Shown one piece after another: positions 6,896-16,081 of a stretch of 64,000 bases of DNA. Source of the stretch: Nocardia australiensis. Its GTDB lineage: Bacteria; Actinomycetota; Actinomycetes; Mycobacteriales; Mycobacteriaceae. The stretch's first letter is position 1. Every line of letters starts with the position of its first letter. The translations under genes were made by a program, and so were the position numbers. Under the pieces are notes generated by a model. It was not told the DNA's origin. It searched no databases and saw nothing but the letters and a program-made list of their open reading frames with translations. The stretch spans positions 310,001-374,000 of the forward strand of contig NZ_JAJFZM010000017.1 in assembly GCF_020733705.1 (NCBI RefSeq), read 5' to 3'.

Positions 6896-9166
6896 TCAGG
6901 ACTTCGCGAGGTACTCGAGGCGATCGGTGTTGACGGCGGCGTGCATCATTTGGGCCAAGGCCGGATGGTTCTTCAGCCCCGGATCGGATTCGACCAGCTC
7001 GCGAGCCTGCTGCTGGGCGGCGGTGATCACTTCCAGATCATCCAGCAGCGAGAGCAGGCGCAGCGAGCTGGTGGTACCGGATTGAGCCGCGCCGAGCACG
7101 TCGCCTTCCCGGCGTTGTCGCAGGTCGAGGACGGCGAGTTCGAAGCCGTCGGTGGTGGCCGCGACCGCATTCAGCCGGGCCATCGCCGTACCTGCCGGAT
7201 TCGCGTCGGTGATCAGTAGGCACAGGCCGGGGTGTTCGCCTCGGCCGATACGACCGCGTAACTGGTGCAGTTGGCTGACGCCGAAACGGTCGGCGTCGAG
7301 GATGACCATTACGGTCGCGTTCGGGACATCAACGCCGACCTCGACGACGGTGGTGCAGACGAGCACATCGATATCGCCGTCGTTGAAAGCGCGCATCACC
7401 TGATCTTTTTCGTCCGACGGGAGCCGGCCGTGCAGCAGCCCGACCCGGACGCTCGCGAGCGCGCCGGTGCTCAGCGTCTCGAATACCTCGACTGCGGCCT
7501 GGGTGGTCGGGCCCTCCTTCTCCGTCTCCGCGGCTTTCTTGCCGCCCTTGCCGGAGCCGTTCTCCTCATCCGTGCCGATCCGGGAGCAGACGACATATGC
7601 CTGGCGTCCGGCCTGCACTTCTTCCAGGATTCGTTCCCAAGCGCGGTCCACCCACTTCGGATGTTGTTTGCGCGGCACAACTTTCGACACGATCGGCGAA
7701 CGACCACGCGGCAGCTGGGTGAGGGTTGAGGTCTCCAGATCGCCGAGGGTCGTCATCGCGATGGTCCGCGGGATCGGCGTCGCGGTCATCACAAGTAGGT
7801 GCGGACTCGCGCCCGCTTTCGCCTTGGCGCGCAGCGCATCCCGTTGTTCGACACCGAATCGGTGCTGCTCGTCGACGACGACCATGCCCAGGTCGAAGAA
7901 CTCCACCGCGTCCTGAATCAGCGCGTGTGTGCCGATGACGATGCCCGCCTCGCCGGTCACCGCGTCCAGCAGCGCCGCCTTCTTGGCGCTCGCCGACATC
8001 GAACCGGTCACCAGCACCACCTTGGTGGCCTGCTCGGCGGCTCCGAGCTCACCGGCGGTACCGAGATCGCCGAGCATCCCACGCAGCGACCGATAATGCT
8101 GGGCGGCAAGAACTTCCGTCGGCGCGAGCAGCGCACACTGCTGGCCGGCGTCGACCACCTGCAGCATCGCGTGCAGCGCGACGATCGTCTTGCCCGACCC
8201 GACCTCGCCCTGTAGCAGGCGGTGCATGGGATGGCTACGCGACAGGTCGACCGAGATCTCCGAGATAACCTGCTGCTGTCCCTCGGTCAATTCGAAGGGC
8301 AGCCTCGTATCGAAAACAGCGGCGATACCGTCCGGCCGTGGCGGGCACGGCTTCGCGGCGCGGCCTTCGGCATCGCGACGCCGCTGCGCCAGCACCAGTT
8401 GCAGCGCCAGCGCCTCATCGAAACGCAGCCGCTGCCTTGCCTGTTCGATATCGGACTTGCCTTCGGGCAGGTGAATCAATCGCAGTGCGTCGGAGACCTG
8501 CATCAGCTCGCGATCGGCCCGAATACGCTCCGGCAGTGGGTCATCCATCGGGTCGAGCTGATCGAGCACCTGCCGGATACAGGCCAGCAGATCCCAGCTC
8601 TGCACCTTGGCGGTCGCCGGGTACACCGGAATGTACTCCCGCTCGAAGAACGAGACATCCACGCCCCCAGCACCTTTCGCGCTCTGTGCCAAACCGCGCA
8701 GCGCACCGCCGCCGCGCACCGAGGTCAAATTCTCGACCGAGCCGTCGCCCTTCTCCGGCAGGATCAGATAGTCCGGGTGCGAGAGGTTCCAGCGATCCGG
8801 CCGCCACCAGTGCACGGTTCCCGACATCATCGCCCGGACACCTTCGTGGACAAGGTAACTCACCTTGTCACCGTTGAAGAAGGTGATCTCGATCGGACGC
8901 GCCGAGCCGGTATCGAGCACCACCTTCAGCAGGCGGCCCCTACGGTTCTTCATCGGCCGCAGTTCGGTTTTCGTCACCCGGCCGATCACGGTGATATGCG
9001 CGCCCTCCTCGGGTTCCTCCTGGGTAAGTGGCTGCCCCTGGGTGGCGTAGCGCAAAGGGTAGTGCCGCAACAGATCCTCGACGGTGTGCATGTCGAAGGC
9101 ATCGGCGAGCGGCTCGGCCGCTTTCACGCCGAGCAGGTGGTCGAGCCGATCGCTCAGTGTCGCCAT
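6896..9166 (-). CDS. recG: ATP-dependent DNA helicase RecG
   Basis: The 756-residue product has the RecG layout: a wedge/OB domain (about 55-135), Walker A GEVGSGKT (320-327), the DEQHRFG Walker B box (432-438) and the C-terminal helicase domain with GRIGRGEHPG. RecG remodels stalled replication forks and branch-migrates Holliday junctions. The start codon lies 4 nt after the stop of the upstream DAK2 gene, so the two are co-transcribed. In M. tuberculosis recG (Rv2973c) has the same neighbour. The protein is slightly longer than E. coli RecG, with insertions around residues 140-170 and 535-555 typical of actinobacteria. Confidence 0.97.
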   Translation of the reverse strand: MATLSDRLDHLLGVKAAEPLADAFDMHTVEDLLRHYPLRYATQGQPLTQEEPEEGAHITVIGRVTKTELRPMKNRRGRLLKVVLDTGSARPIEITFFNGDKVSYLVHEGVRAMMSGTVHWWRPDRWNLSHPDYLILPEKGDGSVENLTSVRGGGALRGLAQSAKGAGGVDVSFFEREYIPVYPATAKVQSWDLLACIRQVLDQLDPMDDPLPERIRADRELMQVSDALRLIHLPEGKSDIEQARQRLRFDEALALQLVLAQRRRDAEGRAAKPCPPRPDGIAAVFDTRLPFELTEGQQQVISEISVDLSRSHPMHRLLQGEVGSGKTIVALHAMLQVVDAGQQCALLAPTEVLAAQHYRSLRGMLGDLGTAGELGAAEQATKVVLVTGSMSASAKKAALLDAVTGEAGIVIGTHALIQDAVEFFDLGMVVVDEQHRFGVEQRDALRAKAKAGASPHLLVMTATPIPRTIAMTTLGDLETSTLTQLPRGRSPIVSKVVPRKQHPKWVDRAWERILEEVQAGRQAYVVCSRIGTDEENGSGKGGKKAAETEKEGPTTQAAVEVFETLSTGALASVRVGLLHGRLPSDEKDQVMRAFNDGDIDVLVCTTVVEVGVDVPNATVMVILDADRFGVSQLHQLRGRIGRGEHPGLCLLITDANPAGTAMARLNAVAATTDGFELAVLDLRQRREGDVLGAAQSGTTSSLRLLSLLDDLEVITAAQQQARELVESDPGLKNHPALAQMMHAAVNTDRLEYLAKS

Positions 9167-9170
9167 GGTT

Positions 9171-11003
9171 CTATTCCACCCCTATCTGCACCAGATCTCC
9201 GTGCTGCCCACCGGAATACACGGCGACCTCGACACCCGCGAACCCTTGCGCGATATGTTCGGCCAGCTCGCCGGCCAGACCGGCGGGCGCCGTCGCACCC
9301 ATCAACAACGTCACCAATTCGCCACCGAAACCCAGCATTCGATCCAGCAGGGTCAGTCCCGCCGTCCGCACATCCCGGTCGATAACTACCACATCGTTGC
9401 CGACCAATCCGAGCCCGTCACCGGGTTCGCAGGTACCGACCATGGTGAGCGCGCGCTCGGTGGCGGCGCGCAGCGAACCCCATCGGGTGGCCGCCGCCGC
9501 CTCCGACATCGCGAAGCCGTCGTCGACGGCGATCCGTCCGCGATCGTGCACGGCCAGCGCCGCCAGGCCCTGCACCATGGATCCGCTGGGCAGCAACAGG
9601 ACGTCGCGGTTCGCGTCACGAGCCGCGACACCGACGGCGACCAGTTCATGCGCGGGCAGCGCGCCATTGGGCAGCACCAGCACCTCCCGATGGGGCAGTT
9701 GCCGGATAGCGGCCAGCAGCGCGGCACTCGACACCGCGTCATCACCACCGAGCACGACCGCTCCCGCCGCTTCGAACAACGCCGCGGCGCCCGCGCCCGC
9801 CGCAACGGCCAGCACCCCGCGATCCGCGGGACGATCCGCGGCGTCCTCCGAGAGCGAGGTGCCCGCCACCGCTTCGGCGGCGACTACCGCCGAACCGGTC
9901 TGTCCAGCCGAATAGGCACGCGCGACGCCCACCTTCGGTGTGAGGGATCGGGTCTGCTCGACGGATTTTGTGTGCGCATCGGTGTAGGCGTCCGGGTGGA
10001 TCGAGTCTGGACGCGCGGTGACCACGAAGCTCTCGATTCGAATATCACTCAACGTTCCGGCGGCCAGCCCGGCCTCCACCGCTGCGCCCGCGTCGACACA
10101 GTGCACATGGGCCGACCAGGATCCGGTGCCGTCACCGACAACGACCACCGAATCCCCCAGTTCGGCCAGGGTGTCTCGCAACCGGGTAACGCGCAGGCCA
10201 TCGGTGTGCTCCAGCAGGTACATCACTTCGAAATGGGGTGCGGATTCCACCTGATGGCCGGGCGCGGCGGACACGATCGGGGATTGCGATCGAGTCGGCA
10301 AGGTGTCGGTGTCACGCACATACGCGGGCCGTTCGGGTGTCTGCCCCAGAGTGACCGAAACCAGGCTGTCCAGCAGCACCACCAACCCGCGCGCTCCCGC
10401 GTCCACCACCCCCGCCGCACGCAGGACTCCGAGTTGCGCCGGGGTATCGCCCAGCGCCTTCGCGGCGCCTTCGGCAGCCGCCACCGCCACCTCCGCCAGC
10501 GACAGATCCGGGCAGGCGCCCGCGCAATCCGCCGCACGATCCAGGACAGTCAGTATGGTCCCCTCGACCGGCACACTGAGCCCTTCGCGCACCAGGGCCG
10601 ACGCCCTGGCCAACGCGTGACGCAGGGTGGGCCCGGTCAGTGGTCCGCCGATCACCGCTTCCGCGATACCGCGCAATACCTGCGACAGAATGATCCCGGA
10701 GTTGCCACGGGCGCCGAGCGTCGCGCCCCGCGACATCGCGGCGGCGACATCATGCGCCGATAGCTTGCTCACGGAAGGCTCACCGGTCGTGGCAATCCGT
10801 ACCGTCTCCGCGGCCTGCATCGCCGCGCGCATGGTCGCCAGCATGTTGGTTCCGGTATCGGCGTCCGCGATCGGGAAGACATTGAGCGTGTTGATCTCCT
10901 CGCGCCTGCGTTCCAGCCCCTCGAGGCAGGCGCGGCCCCAGCGCAGCAGCGCCGCACCGTCCAGAGCGCTCGGGCGGACGAAAGTCCGGCTATCGCTCGT
11001 CAT
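9171..11003 (-). CDS. DAK2/FakA-like kinase domain protein (YloV family)
   Basis: A 610-residue protein. The N-terminal DhaL/DAK2 nucleotide-binding domain carries the magnesium motif DADTGTN (D47, D49, N53) and a later RGNSGII segment. A middle linker and a C-terminal DegV-partner-like region follow. The family includes FakA, the ATP-binding half of fatty-acid kinase, which phosphorylates fatty acids held by a FakB (DegV) protein; no FakB gene is present here. The ATG at 11003 follows GGGAG at about 8 nt. It is the first gene of a two-gene operon with recG and divergent from rpmB, as is usual in actinobacteria. Confidence 0.85.
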   Translation of the reverse strand: MTSDSRTFVRPSALDGAALLRWGRACLEGLERRREEINTLNVFPIADADTGTNMLATMRAAMQAAETVRIATTGEPSVSKLSAHDVAAAMSRGATLGARGNSGIILSQVLRGIAEAVIGGPLTGPTLRHALARASALVREGLSVPVEGTILTVLDRAADCAGACPDLSLAEVAVAAAEGAAKALGDTPAQLGVLRAAGVVDAGARGLVVLLDSLVSVTLGQTPERPAYVRDTDTLPTRSQSPIVSAAPGHQVESAPHFEVMYLLEHTDGLRVTRLRDTLAELGDSVVVVGDGTGSWSAHVHCVDAGAAVEAGLAAGTLSDIRIESFVVTARPDSIHPDAYTDAHTKSVEQTRSLTPKVGVARAYSAGQTGSAVVAAEAVAGTSLSEDAADRPADRGVLAVAAGAGAAALFEAAGAVVLGGDDAVSSAALLAAIRQLPHREVLVLPNGALPAHELVAVGVAARDANRDVLLLPSGSMVQGLAALAVHDRGRIAVDDGFAMSEAAAATRWGSLRAATERALTMVGTCEPGDGLGLVGNDVVVIDRDVRTAGLTLLDRMLGFGGELVTLLMGATAPAGLAGELAEHIAQGFAGVEVAVYSGGQHGDLVQIGVE

Positions 11004-11173
11004 GTCCCGCACTCCCGGGCACCGCCACCTCTTTCCGCGTCCATTCGTACCGTCGCGCACCACTACCGTCCGCCAGGTTAGCGGGCGTGGGCGACAGTCG
11101 ATTCGGGCCTGGTGGATCACTACGCCGGCCGAGGTTCGCTGGTCCGCGTCACGTATCCGCGAACGGACCCGGT

Positions 11174-11203
11174 TTGGCGGATCGGGGACCCGGCGGTTAA
11201 CCT
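11174..11203 (+). promoter_or_regulatory. Candidate rpmB promoter
   Basis: TTGGCG (11174-11179) and TAACCT (11198-11203) are separated by 18 nt and point toward rpmB, leaving a leader of about 125 nt. The 332-nt region 11004-11335 between the DAK2 gene and rpmB holds no other gene I can support. Confidence 0.45.
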
Positions 11204-11335
11204 TGCAGGGTTGCCTCGCGCGGCCGTCGACCGGTTTGCGCTGGCCGACATCAGTCGGCAGGGCATAAGACCTTGTTTCCGGGCCTGCTGCCGCAAAGCA
11301 GCGGTCCACACCATGACATGAAGGAGTTCGCGACT

Positions 11336-11527
11336 ATGGCTGCCGTCTGCGACGTCTGCGCCAAGGGCCCCGGCTTCGGGAAGTCGGTCTCGCACTCGCA
11401 CCGGCGTACCAACCGTCGCTGGAACCCGAACATCCAGACCGTTCGCGCCCAGGTTGCGCCGGGTAACACCCGCCGCATGAACGTGTGCACCTCCTGCTTG
11501 AAGGCAGGCAAGGTTGCTCGCGGCTGA
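11336..11527 (+). CDS. rpmB: 50S ribosomal protein L28
   Basis: A complete 63-residue L28. It starts MAAVCDVCAKGP, has the HSHRRTNRRWNPNIQ core and ends CTSCLKAGKV. The two CxxC pairs make it the zinc-binding form; many actinobacteria also carry a cysteine-free, Zur-controlled copy elsewhere. AAGGAG lies about 9 nt before the ATG. It is followed by a strong hairpin at 11552-11582, so it is a single-gene transcript. Confidence 0.97.
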   Translation: MAAVCDVCAKGPGFGKSVSHSHRRTNRRWNPNIQTVRAQVAPGNTRRMNVCTSCLKAGKVARG

Positions 11528-11551
11528 TTAGGCCGCACCACAACCGACGCA

Positions 11552-11582
11552 CGCCCCGGCACCCTTTGGGTGTTCCGGGGCG
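11552..11582 (+). terminator. rpmB terminator hairpin
   Basis: CGCCCCGG plus CACCC pair with GGGTG and CCGGGGCG around a 3-nt TTT loop, with a 2-nt TT bulge on the right arm, followed by TTGT. This is a GC-rich intrinsic-type hairpin just after rpmB. Confidence 0.7.
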
Positions 11583-11593
11583 TTGTCATAGAT

Positions 11594-12112
11594 ATGGTCG
11601 AGATGAATCCGAATCCGTGGCGCATCTCCCCACTCGCCGCCGAGCACACCCACAGCCTCGCCGAGTGTCATATCGCCTGCTGGCGCGAAGCATATCGGGA
11701 TCTCGTGCCCGCCCACGTGCTCGCCGCCTTCGACGTCGAACGACGGGCCCAGCAGTGGGAACGGCTTCGGGTCGAAAACTCGGGACACACCTTCGTGGCG
11801 CTCGTCGATGACAGCGTGATCGGCTTCGCCGGTTCGGGTCCGACCCGTGACCAGCAACCTGCGACACCGATGGAGCTCAGCGCCATGTACGTGCGCGAGT
11901 CCTGGTACGGCACGGGTGTCGCACATGAGCTCATGCGCGCCGCTCTGGATCCCGCGCAGGCATATTCGCTATGGGTGTTCGAGGAAAACCCGCGCGCGCG
12001 GGCCTTCTATCGCAAATATGGGTTCGAACCCGATGGCACCCGCCGAGTCGAAGCATTCACTCCCGCGATGGAAATCAGAATGGTGCGATCCCCGGACCGC
12101 GCACACCTGTGA
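11594..12112 (+). CDS. GNAT-family N-acetyltransferase
   Basis: A 172-residue single GNAT domain. It has the HIACWREAYRDLVP helix near the N terminus, the acetyl-CoA loop in MYVRESWYGTGVAHELM, and the C-terminal LWVFEENPRARAFYRKYGFEPDG that closes the fold. It acetylates an amine with acetyl-CoA, but the substrate is unknown. The start could also be the ATG at 11603; neither has a good ribosome site. It lies downstream of the rpmB terminator and upstream of an enoyl-CoA isomerase-like gene. Confidence 0.85.
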   Translation: MVEMNPNPWRISPLAAEHTHSLAECHIACWREAYRDLVPAHVLAAFDVERRAQQWERLRVENSGHTFVALVDDSVIGFAGSGPTRDQQPATPMELSAMYVRESWYGTGVAHELMRAALDPAQAYSLWVFEENPRARAFYRKYGFEPDGTRRVEAFTPAMEIRMVRSPDRAHL

Positions 12113-12187
12113 GTCCGTCGGCGGCACTTGACCTCTCGGTAGTCGTCGCCGCCACGGTTCATCCGCGTCGGGGGCGCGATAGGGTGA

Positions 12188-12973
12188 ATGACCATGACCT
12201 CCACCGAGCAGACCGAGTACGTCACCATCGTCGATGGTGTACTGCAGATCATCATCGCCACCGCGGCCAACGGCACCTCGATGGATTTCGCGGGCATCAA
12301 CGCCGGGGCGGCAGCGCTGCGGGCACTCGGCCCCGAGGTGGGCGCGGTGCTGCTGACGGGTACGGGCGCCAACTTCTGCGCGGGAGGCAACGTGCGCGGT
12401 TTCGCGGCCGCTGAGGACCGCGCCGCACATATCCACAGTCTCGCAACAGATCTGCACGATTTCGTGCGCGCACTGGACGCGACCACGGTGCCGGTCATCG
12501 CGGCGGTGCGAGGCTGGGCGGCGGGCGCGGGCATGAGCCTGGTCTGCACGGCGGATATCGCTATCGGCGGCCCGGCTACCAAACTACGTCCGGCATATCC
12601 GGGAATCGGACTGAGCCCGGACGGTGGGATGTCGTGGACGCTACCGCGTCTGGTCGGCATCGGCCGCGCTCGTGAAATCCTGCTCACCGACACCGTTCTC
12701 GATGCCGATGAGGCGGTGCGGCTCGGAATTCTCAGCAGGCTGGTCGCCGATGACGAGGTGCGAGCCGAGGCGGGCGAACTCGCCCGAACCCTCGCCACCG
12801 GACCACGATCCACCTACGCGAGCATCAAATCGCTACTGGCGCAGTCGATTTCGTCGACGCTCAGCGATCAACTCGATCACGAACGCGATGCGATCACCGC
12901 CGCCGTTGACAGTGCTGCGGGCATCGAGGGTGTCAACGCCTTCGTCGAGAAGCGCCGACCCGACTACACATGA
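12188..12973 (+). CDS. Enoyl-CoA hydratase/isomerase family protein (PaaG-like)
   Basis: A 261-residue crotonase-fold protein. Both oxyanion-hole segments are present (FCAGGNVRGF near 63-72 and RGWAAGAGM near 108-116). The usual hydratase glutamate after the second segment is missing: it reads GMSLVC. An Asp in GLSPDGGMSW (D145) occupies the place used by PaaG-type enoyl-CoA isomerases. It is therefore more likely a double-bond isomerase than a hydratase. The ATG at 12188 follows AGGG; a second ATG lies two codons later. No fatty-acid or phenylacetate genes adjoin it. Confidence 0.85.
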   Translation: MTMTSTEQTEYVTIVDGVLQIIIATAANGTSMDFAGINAGAAALRALGPEVGAVLLTGTGANFCAGGNVRGFAAAEDRAAHIHSLATDLHDFVRALDATTVPVIAAVRGWAAGAGMSLVCTADIAIGGPATKLRPAYPGIGLSPDGGMSWTLPRLVGIGRAREILLTDTVLDADEAVRLGILSRLVADDEVRAEAGELARTLATGPRSTYASIKSLLAQSISSTLSDQLDHERDAITAAVDSAAGIEGVNAFVEKRRPDYT

Positions 12974-12991
12974 CCGATCCACGGCCCGCTG

Positions 12992-13858
12992 TCACCGCGA
13001 CCGGGTCTCCAGTACGAATCGTGCCACCGCGTCGGTGAAGGAATCGTTGTCGTCACCGGCCGCTGTATGGGCCGCTCCGCCGATCTCGACGAGCTCGGCG
13101 TGCGGCACCAGCTCCAGGAACGCGGCGGCCCCCTCGGCGCTCACCACATCGGATTTGGTACCGCGCACCAGCAGGACGGGGATCGTCAACTTACGTGCGG
13201 CGGCCTCTAGCTGATCGGCCTTATCCGTCGGGTCCTCGACACCATTGGCGAGCATGCTGGGATCCCAATGCCAGTACCAGCGTCCGTCTCGTTCCCGCAG
13301 ATTCCGCAGCAGGCCGTCGGAACTCTTGGGCCGGGGCCGATGCGGCATGTATTCGGCGACCGCGTCGGCGGCCTGGTCGACGGTGTCGAAACCGTCGCGA
13401 TGTTTGCCGAGGAAGTCGATGACCCGCGCGACACCCTCGGACTCGGGCCGGGCGACGATATCGACGAGCACGAGTGCGCGAATAGCCTCACCACCGTCGA
13501 CGGTGGTGGTGAGCAGCCCGGTGATCCCGCCCATGCTAGCGCCGACCACGACCGCGGGGGCGCCGAGCTGCTCCAACACCGACACCAGATCATCGACCAT
13601 GGTCTCGCGCCGGTAGTCGGCATCGGGCGCCCACTGGCTGTCACCGTGACCGCGTGCGTCCACGGTGACCACCCGCATCCCGGCGGCAGCCAGCTTCGCG
13701 CCCGTCTGCTTCCACGAGTGCCGGGTCTGCCCACCCCCGTGCAGGAACACCACGAGCGGGCCGTCGATGGGACCGTACTGGTCGGCGACCAGTACGACCC
13801 CACCTGAACCAACCAACCGGAGCCTGACCGGATCGAGAAGATTGTTCGCATTACTCAC
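12992..13858 (-). CDS. Alpha/beta hydrolase
   Basis: A 288-residue alpha/beta hydrolase. The oxyanion loop is HGGGQTRHSW (from H40), the nucleophile elbow is GASMG (S108), the acid is probably D237 (GTKSD) and the base H264 (GGAAH). The VDARGHGDSQW segment is typical of epoxide-hydrolase and esterase relatives. With serine as nucleophile, an esterase or C-C hydrolase role fits better than epoxide hydrolysis. It is convergent with the PaaG-like gene and its substrate is not predictable. Confidence 0.85.
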   Translation of the reverse strand: MSNANNLLDPVRLRLVGSGGVVLVADQYGPIDGPLVVFLHGGGQTRHSWKQTGAKLAAAGMRVVTVDARGHGDSQWAPDADYRRETMVDDLVSVLEQLGAPAVVVGASMGGITGLLTTTVDGGEAIRALVLVDIVARPESEGVARVIDFLGKHRDGFDTVDQAADAVAEYMPHRPRPKSSDGLLRNLRERDGRWYWHWDPSMLANGVEDPTDKADQLEAAARKLTIPVLLVRGTKSDVVSAEGAAAFLELVPHAELVEIGGAAHTAAGDDNDSFTDAVARFVLETRSR

Positions 13859-13914
13859 GATCTGAGGATCGCACAGCGCAACGCGGCGGCTGCGCGAGGC
13901 TCACGAATCGGCTG

Positions 13915-14154
13915 TCAGCACGACAGCGACAACCTCATCGCCAGGCACGCGATCTTGGCGTTGACCGAGGCGGAAATGGTGGAGGACCCGGTGGAGGTGA
14001 ATTCCTCGGCAACCGGAGCCGAGGACGACTCGGTGGCGGGCTCGAGCGGCAGCGGTGCCGCCCCGGCGACGGTCGCGCCGCCTGCCAGCGCGGCACACAG
14101 GGCCAGCGTGGCGATGGTGCCGCGCAGAGCGCCGCGAACAGTCTTGTTGTGCAT
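13915..14154 (-). CDS. Small secreted protein (79 aa)
   Basis: It has a Sec signal peptide (basic start MHNKTVRGALRG, hydrophobic core ATLALCAALAGGATVAG, likely cleavage after AGA near residue 32). The mature peptide of about 47 residues is rich in Ser, Thr, Ala and Pro and ends with two cysteines (C70 and the final C79). They could form a terminal disulphide loop. GAGGAG lies 4-5 nt before the ATG at 14154, which decides the start against an upstream in-frame ATG at 14166. I recognise no family. Confidence 0.7.
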   Translation of the reverse strand: MHNKTVRGALRGTIATLALCAALAGGATVAGAAPLPLEPATESSSAPVAEEFTSTGSSTISASVNAKIACLAMRLSLSC

Positions 14155-14198
14155 AGTGCTCCTCATGTGATTCTCTATTCTTGATGGGGGTCGAGCGT

Positions 14199-14882
14199 TC
14201 AGGGCAGGCGCCAGTCCACCGGCTCGGCGCCGAGTTCGTCCAGCAGTTCGTTCACCCGGGAGAACGGACGAGAGCCGAAGAAACCGCGCGACGCCGATAG
14301 CGGCGACGGATGCACGGACTCGATGAAGGGCACCTCCGCCGCGGACAGCGTGGGCTTCAAGGTCGACGCGTCTTTACCCCACAGAATGGCGACCAGCGGC
14401 TCGTCCCGTGCGACAAGCGCACGAATTGCCTGCTCTGTCACCGCTTCCCAGCCTTTGCCGCGATGCGAGGCGGGCTCCCGAGGCGTAACGGTCAGAACTC
14501 GGTTCAGCATCAGCACACCCTGATCCGACCAGGGGCTCAGGTCGCCACACGACGGTGTCGGGTGCCCGAGGTCCTTGTTGTATTCGCTGAAGATATTGGC
14601 GAGACTGCGCGGGACCGGCGAAACATCGGGCGCGACAGAGAAACTCAGTCCCATCGCGTGCCCGGGCGTCGGGTACGGATCCTGGCCGACGACCAGCACC
14701 CGCACCGCGTCGAACGGACGCTGGAAAGCACGCAGCACGTTCTCACCGGCCGGTAGGTAACCGCGGCCGGCGGCGTTCTCCGCGCGCAGGAAATCACCCA
14801 TGACCGAGATCTGTTCCGCAACCGGCTCCAGAGCTTTCGCCCAACCAGGATCCATGATTTCCGTCAATGGTTTCGCGCCCAT
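14199..14882 (-). CDS. ung: Uracil-DNA glycosylase
   Basis: A 227-residue family-1 UNG. The water-activating motif GQDPYPTPGHA (Asp68) and the C-terminal HPSPLSASRGFFGSRPF loop (His191) are intact, as is LTVTPREPASHRGKGW. It removes uracil from DNA at the start of base-excision repair, which matters in GC-rich genomes prone to cytosine deamination. It starts 11 nt after thiL, so the two are probably co-transcribed, in the same order as M. tuberculosis thiL-ung. Confidence 0.97.
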   Translation of the reverse strand: MGAKPLTEIMDPGWAKALEPVAEQISVMGDFLRAENAAGRGYLPAGENVLRAFQRPFDAVRVLVVGQDPYPTPGHAMGLSFSVAPDVSPVPRSLANIFSEYNKDLGHPTPSCGDLSPWSDQGVLMLNRVLTVTPREPASHRGKGWEAVTEQAIRALVARDEPLVAILWGKDASTLKPTLSAAEVPFIESVHPSPLSASRGFFGSRPFSRVNELLDELGAEPVDWRLP

Positions 14883-14893
14883 GACCGGACAAC

Positions 14894-15901
14894 CTATCGG
14901 GTCTCCGGCCCGGCCACCGAGTCCGCCCCACCGAACGATTCCCAGCCGCCGCGCCCCGGACGCCGGACGCCGTCCACCGTAACGCCGTGACCTGCCCGCA
15001 CCCGGCCGATCGGTACCCAGCCCACAGGCAGATTCGCCTCCGGCGGCCAGGTCGCGGCGAACGCGTGGTCCTCGCCGCCGGTCAGAATCCATTGCGCCGC
15101 ATCGGTATCCAGGTGTTCGGCGACCGTCTCCAATGCCGGGTCGCGCAATGCCGCGCGGGAGAGATCGATGCCGACACCGGACGCCTCGGCGATATGGCCG
15201 AGATCGGCGAGCAGACCGTCGGAGACATCGGTGAGCGCGGTCGGCACTTCTACCGGACCGGCCGGCGCGGTTATCGCGGAAGAGTCGACCAGGTGGTCCA
15301 GCACCGACGCGTATGGCGGCTGCGGAAACCGGTGGGCCGCAAGCACATCCGTGTACGCATCGGAACGCTCGATACCGGAGGAGAGCACCTCCAGTCCCGC
15401 CGCGGACCAGCCGAGACGCCCCGCGACCGCCACCGTATCGCCCACTCGCGCACCCGCTCTGGTGATCGGCGCCCGGCCGCGCAGATCACCGAAGGCTGTC
15501 ACCGAAATAACGATCTCCGGGCTGCGAACCAGGTCACCGCCCGCGATAGAACCACCCGCTCGAGCGGCTTCGGCCCACATTCCAGCGCTCAACCCGTCAA
15601 CCACATCGATCGGGGTATCGGCCGGGCAACCGAGCGCGACCACGAACGCGGTCGGCACCGCACCCATCGCCACCACATCGGCGGCGTTCTGCGCGATGGC
15701 CTTGCGCCCGATGTCGTGTGGACTCGACCAGTCGATCCGGAAATGCCGACCCTGCACCAGCATGTCGGTGGTCACCACGAAACGACCATCCGGAGCCGCC
15801 ACTAATGCGGCATCATCTCCTGGACCGAGTAGCACCCCCGCCGCCTGCACCCGGCCGGCGTTGATTCGCTCGATGAGCGCGAACTCCCCCAGCTCACCCA
15901 C
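14894..15901 (-). CDS. thiL: Thiamine-monophosphate kinase
   Basis: A 335-residue ThiL. It has LGPGDDAALV and TTDMLVQGRHFR in the N-terminal half, GRKAIAQNAADVVAMGA, GGDLV, and VSDGLLADLGHIAEASGVGIDL in the C-terminal PurM-like domain, ending near GWESFG. It phosphorylates thiamine monophosphate to the diphosphate cofactor used by IlvB and IolD, both encoded in this window. The start is a GTG at 15901; no in-frame ATG is available in the near upstream region. It is divergent from the DUF3515 gene. Confidence 0.95.
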   Translation of the reverse strand: MGELGEFALIERINAGRVQAAGVLLGPGDDAALVAAPDGRFVVTTDMLVQGRHFRIDWSSPHDIGRKAIAQNAADVVAMGAVPTAFVVALGCPADTPIDVVDGLSAGMWAEAARAGGSIAGGDLVRSPEIVISVTAFGDLRGRAPITRAGARVGDTVAVAGRLGWSAAGLEVLSSGIERSDAYTDVLAAHRFPQPPYASVLDHLVDSSAITAPAGPVEVPTALTDVSDGLLADLGHIAEASGVGIDLSRAALRDPALETVAEHLDTDAAQWILTGGEDHAFAATWPPEANLPVGWVPIGRVRAGHGVTVDGVRRPGRGGWESFGGADSVAGPETR

Positions 15902-16081
15902 CGTCTTGGGCCCCGTACTCTCGCTGATGACCGGCCCTTCCCGACGTCGTGCTGGCTGGAATCGCCACGACGGTACTCTTACCAGGGCAATCGAGTACTA
16001 CTGGGCCGGTGCGTAGCACCCGCGACAGACAAGCCGCGGCACGCCGACTGGCACCGACCCGACCTGGAAGGACCGGTAAAG

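Noticed and set aside
5263..6933. 556-codon plus-strand frame beside the MFS gene
   Set aside because: Arg/His-rich translation typical of an out-of-frame reading of the real transporter gene, which has membrane helices and MFS motifs.
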